Source: Streptomyces cyaneus
GTDB taxonomy: Bacteria; Actinomycetota; Actinomycetes; Streptomycetales; Streptomycetaceae
Direction of reading: 5' to 3'
Assembly (NCBI RefSeq): GCF_004028635.1
Contig: NZ_RQJW01000005.1
Location: 434,001-498,000, forward strand
DNA length: 64,000 bases
How positions within the stretch are numbered: the first letter of the stretch is position 1; each line of letters begins with the position of its first letter. Below are positions 61,730 through 64,000 of this stretch, piece by piece. The translations under genes and the position numbers were made by a program. Under the pieces are notes generated by a model. It was not told the DNA's origin, ran no database searches, and saw nothing but the letters and a program-made list of their open reading frames with translations.

Positions 61730-61802
61730 GGCCCGGGCTTACGTGAGACCCGGGCTTACGTGAGACCCGGGCTTACGTGAGACCCGGACTTACGTGAGGC
61801 CC
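61724..61802. repeat. 17-bp tandem repeat shared by two convergent gene ends
   Basis: Four full units of ACGTGAGACCCGGGCTT (61724-61740, 61741-61757, 61758-61774, 61775-61791) and a partial fifth to 61802. The first copy contains the stop of the ribbon-helix-helix gene (61727-61729) and the last the stop of the purine permease gene (61790-61792). Each unit has a CCCGGG palindrome that could form a hairpin. Confidence 0.9.
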
Positions 61803-63190
61803 AGCGCCGGCATCAGGTAGTAGAAGCCGAACACCGCCGCCACGACGTACATCGCGACCGGCACCTCGCGGCCCCGCCCGGCGGCCAGGCGCAGCACCGC
61901 GAAGGTGATGAAGCCCATGCCGATGCCGTTGGTGATCGAGTAGGTGAACGGCATCATCACCATCGTCACGAAGGCCGGGATCGCGACCGTGTAGTCGGCC
62001 CAGTCGATCTCCTTGACGGAGTTCGCCAGGATCAGGAAGCCGACCGCGAGCAGGGCCGGGGTGGCCGCCTGGGACGGGACCATCGTGGCGACGGGCGTCA
62101 GGAACAGCGCCACACCGAAGAGCGCGCCGGTGACGACGTTCGCGAATCCGGTACGGGCGCCCTCGCCGACGCCGGCCGTGGACTCCACGAAGGCCGTGGT
62201 GGCCGAGGAGGAGCTGGCGCCGCCCGCCGCGACGGCGAGGCCGTCGACGAAGAGGACCTTGTTGATGCCGGGCATCTGGCCCTGGGCGTCGGTCAGCTTG
62301 GCCTCGTCGCTGACGCCCATGATCGTGCCCATGGCGTCGAAGAAGCAGGACAGCAGGACCGTGAAGACGAACAGGACGCCGGTCAGCGCGCCGACCTTCT
62401 CGAAGCCGCCGAACAGGCTGACCTCGCCGATCAGGCCGAAGTCGGGGCTGGCGACGGGGTTGCCGGGCCACTTGGGGGTCGTCAGGCCCCAGGACGGCAC
62501 GTTCGCGACGGCCTCGATGAGGACGGCGAGCACGGTCATCGTGACGATGGAGATGAGGATCGCGCCGGAGACCTTGCGCACGATGAGTGCGAGGGTGAGC
62601 AGGGCGCCCAGGACGAAGACCAGGACCGGCCAGCCGTTGAGGTGACCGTCGCCGCCGAGCTGGAGCGGGACGGTGGTCTGGGCGGCGTCCGGGATGCGGG
62701 AGACGAAGCCGGAGTCGACGAGGCCGATCAGCATGATGAACAGGCCGATACCGATGGAGATCGCCTTGCGCAGGCTGTAGGGCACGGCGTTCATGACGCG
62801 CTCGCGCAGACCGGTGGCGACCAGCAGCATGACCACGAAGCCGGCGAGCACCACCATGCCCATGGCGTCCGGCCAGGACATCCGGGGCGCGAGCTGGAGC
62901 GCGACGACCGAGTTCACGCCGAGTCCGGCGGCGAGCGCGATCGGCACATTGCCGATGACGCCCATCAGCAGCGTGGTGAACGCCGCGGTCAGGGCGGTCG
63001 CGGTGACCAGCTGTCCGTTGTCCAGCTGATGGCCGTACATGTCCTTCGCGCTGCCGAGGATGATCGGGTTCAGCACGATGATGTAGGCCATCGCGAAGAA
63101 GGTGGCGAGACCGCCGCGGATTTCACGGGGCAGCGTGCTGCCGCGTTCGGAGATCTTGAAGAAGCGGTCGAGTGCGCCTTGGGCGGGCAT
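61790..63190 (-). CDS. NCS2/AzgA-type purine permease
   Basis: A 466-residue membrane protein with about 12-14 helices. It matches the AzgA (guanine/hypoxanthine) subfamily: EIRGGLATFFAMAYIIVLNP, the GLGVNSVVAL segment (TM3), FDAMGTIMGVSDEAKL, and ASSSSATTAFVESTAGVGEGARTGFANVV (substrate-region TM10). It imports purine bases with protons. The stop codon lies inside the tandem repeat at 61724-61802. Confidence 0.9.
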   Translation of the reverse strand: MPAQGALDRFFKISERGSTLPREIRGGLATFFAMAYIIVLNPIILGSAKDMYGHQLDNGQLVTATALTAAFTTLLMGVIGNVPIALAAGLGVNSVVALQLAPRMSWPDAMGMVVLAGFVVMLLVATGLRERVMNAVPYSLRKAISIGIGLFIMLIGLVDSGFVSRIPDAAQTTVPLQLGGDGHLNGWPVLVFVLGALLTLALIVRKVSGAILISIVTMTVLAVLIEAVANVPSWGLTTPKWPGNPVASPDFGLIGEVSLFGGFEKVGALTGVLFVFTVLLSCFFDAMGTIMGVSDEAKLTDAQGQMPGINKVLFVDGLAVAAGGASSSSATTAFVESTAGVGEGARTGFANVVTGALFGVALFLTPVATMVPSQAATPALLAVGFLILANSVKEIDWADYTVAIPAFVTMVMMPFTYSITNGIGMGFITFAVLRLAAGRGREVPVAMYVVAAVFGFYYLMPALGLT

Positions 63191-63329
63191 GCTTTTGTTG
63201 TTTCCTACGATGAGAAGTGGTCAGGCATAAACCGTTTCAGTATGAACATATAAAGCCGGGATCGGCTATCTCCGCGCGTAGATCCGAGCAGTTCCGATCG
63301 GGATCCGATCGCCTCGTAAGCTGTCCCCC

Positions 63330-63620
63330 ATGGCGAAGTGGACCCCCAAGCACGAGGCGCCGGAGCCCCTTGAGGGCCCCGTGGTCGCCACCATCACCGG
63401 CGGCACCATCCTCTGGTTCGTCCTCTTCGTCGTACAGCTGCCCTTCTACGGCTGGTTCGACGACCACGGGCACACCTGGTGGGTGTGGACCTGCCTGGCC
63501 GGCGGAGGCCTCGGGCTCATCGGCATCTGGTACGTCCGCAGGCGCGACGCGGCGATCAAGCGGGCGGCGGCCACCTCGGCGGGGCCCCGGGAAACGACCG
63601 GCGAACCTCAGTCGTCCTGA
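63330..63620 (+). CDS. DUF2530 family membrane protein
   Basis: 96 residues with two hydrophobic helices, around residues 22-40 (TGGTILWFVLFVVQLPFYG) and 49-66, and a basic C-terminal tail. DUF2530 is an actinobacterial family of unknown function. ATG 63330 starts MAKWTPKHEAPEP. A small CCTCAG/CTGAGG hairpin (63606-63622) overlaps the end of the gene. Confidence 0.85.
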   Translation: MAKWTPKHEAPEPLEGPVVATITGGTILWFVLFVVQLPFYGWFDDHGHTWWVWTCLAGGGLGLIGIWYVRRRDAAIKRAAATSAGPRETTGEPQSS

Positions 63621-63724
63621 GGTGCCGCGCCCTACAACCACGGCACGACTCCCCGTCCTCCCCAGGTCGGAACTTCCGCCCACTCGGCGGGTGAAGCCGT
63701 AAATCCGCACGTACCGTCGAATGC

Positions 63725-64000
63725 ATGACGCATGCCGACGCGGGCACCGAAGTGGACAACCCTGTGCACCCCGCCGCCGCCCCGGTGGCGACGGGCGGGC
63801 TGACCGCCGCCGAGGTGGCCGAACGGGTGGCACGCGGGCAGATCAATGACGTTCCGGTGCGCAGCAGCCGGTCGATGGCCGACATCGTCCGCGCCAACGT
63901 CTTCACCCGGTTCAACGCGATCATCGGCGTGCTCTGGGTCATCATGCTGTGCGTCGCGCCGATCCAGGACAGCCTGTTCGGCTTCGTGATCCTCGCCAAC
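63725..64000 (+). CDS. Cation-transporting P-type ATPase, N-terminal part
   Basis: The frame from ATG 63725 is open to the right edge: 92 codons, with no stop. It shows the P-type ATPase N-terminal motif GGLTAAEVAERVARGQINDVPVRSSRS, then the first helix region (ADIVRANVFTRFNAIIGVLWVIMLC). Bacterial members of this HAD-IC group pump Ca2+, Mg2+ or K+-like cations. The catalytic DKTGT segment lies beyond the window. No ribosome-binding site is obvious, and the ATG at 63721 is out of frame. Confidence 0.8.
   Translation, partial: MTHADAGTEVDNPVHPAAAPVATGGLTAAEVAERVARGQINDVPVRSSRSMADIVRANVFTRFNAIIGVLWVIMLCVAPIQDSLFGFVILAN

Overview
The window is a high-GC actinobacterial chromosome, almost certainly Streptomyces. 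The signs are extreme G/C at third codon positions, frequent GTG starts, ATGA-type stop/start overlaps, a CebR box (TGGGAGCGCTCCCA) in front of a secreted cellulase, FemX-type and DrrAB-type genes, and leucine TTA codons confined to two genes of an accessory region. No rRNA, tRNA or CRISPR array is visible.

0-24.4 kb is mostly core chromosome: a GNAT enzyme (cut by the window edge), RidA, pdxH, a citrate synthase paralogue, a Ser/Thr kinase, then one long minus-strand operon (16.4 down to 6.2 kb). That operon encodes an acyl-CoA catabolic pathway of the Liu/Atu type: TIGR03084 protein, AtuA-like protein, acyl-CoA carboxylase beta and alpha, acyl-CoA dehydrogenase, acyl-CoA ligase, enoyl-CoA hydratase and a TetR regulator. 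Next come a proline-rich membrane protein, a drug/metabolite transporter, a FemX-like transferase, a large FAD/Fe-S oxidoreductase and serC. Embedded at about 0.93-2.5 kb is a decayed IscB (OMEGA nuclease) locus with a plausible omega-RNA region upstream; an internal deletion has removed part of the HNH domain and RuvC-III.

24.5-44.5 kb is an accessory island. A plus-strand operon (24.6-30.0 kb) carries fatty acyl-AMP ligase, two membrane desaturases, acyl carrier protein, rubredoxin and an alpha/beta hydrolase. This is the gene set of alkyne/polyyne cassettes. Facing it, a minus-strand operon (39.9-30.0 kb) carries FabH-like and FabF-like ketosynthases, a second ACP, a second acyl-AMP ligase, an acyl-ACP-reductase-like protein, a PP-loop ATPase with paired cysteines, glutamine-dependent NAD synthetase and another hydrolase. 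A TetR gene diverges from it. Beyond lie a heptad-repeat membrane protein and two paralogous PucR-type regulators. The hydrolase and one PucR gene carry a TTA codon, so bldA control is likely. I infer a desaturated fatty-acyl natural product of unknown structure.

44.6-64 kb returns to ordinary functions: GH5-CBM2 cellulase, DrrAB-type exporter with a TetR regulator and operator, a secreted propeller protein, SGNH hydrolase, small secreted proteins, a double SnoaL protein, aldo/keto reductase, orphan Tat-exported binding protein, NarL-type two-component pair, ThpR ligase, GNAT, Uma2, MFS exporter with MarR, an AzgA-type purine permease, DUF2530 and the start of a P-type ATPase.

Two patterns run across genes. 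Short tandem duplications sit on or beside stop codons at several 3' gene ends. The 12-bp palindrome CACGCGCGCGTG occurs seven times in the first 22.4 kb; I found none after that.
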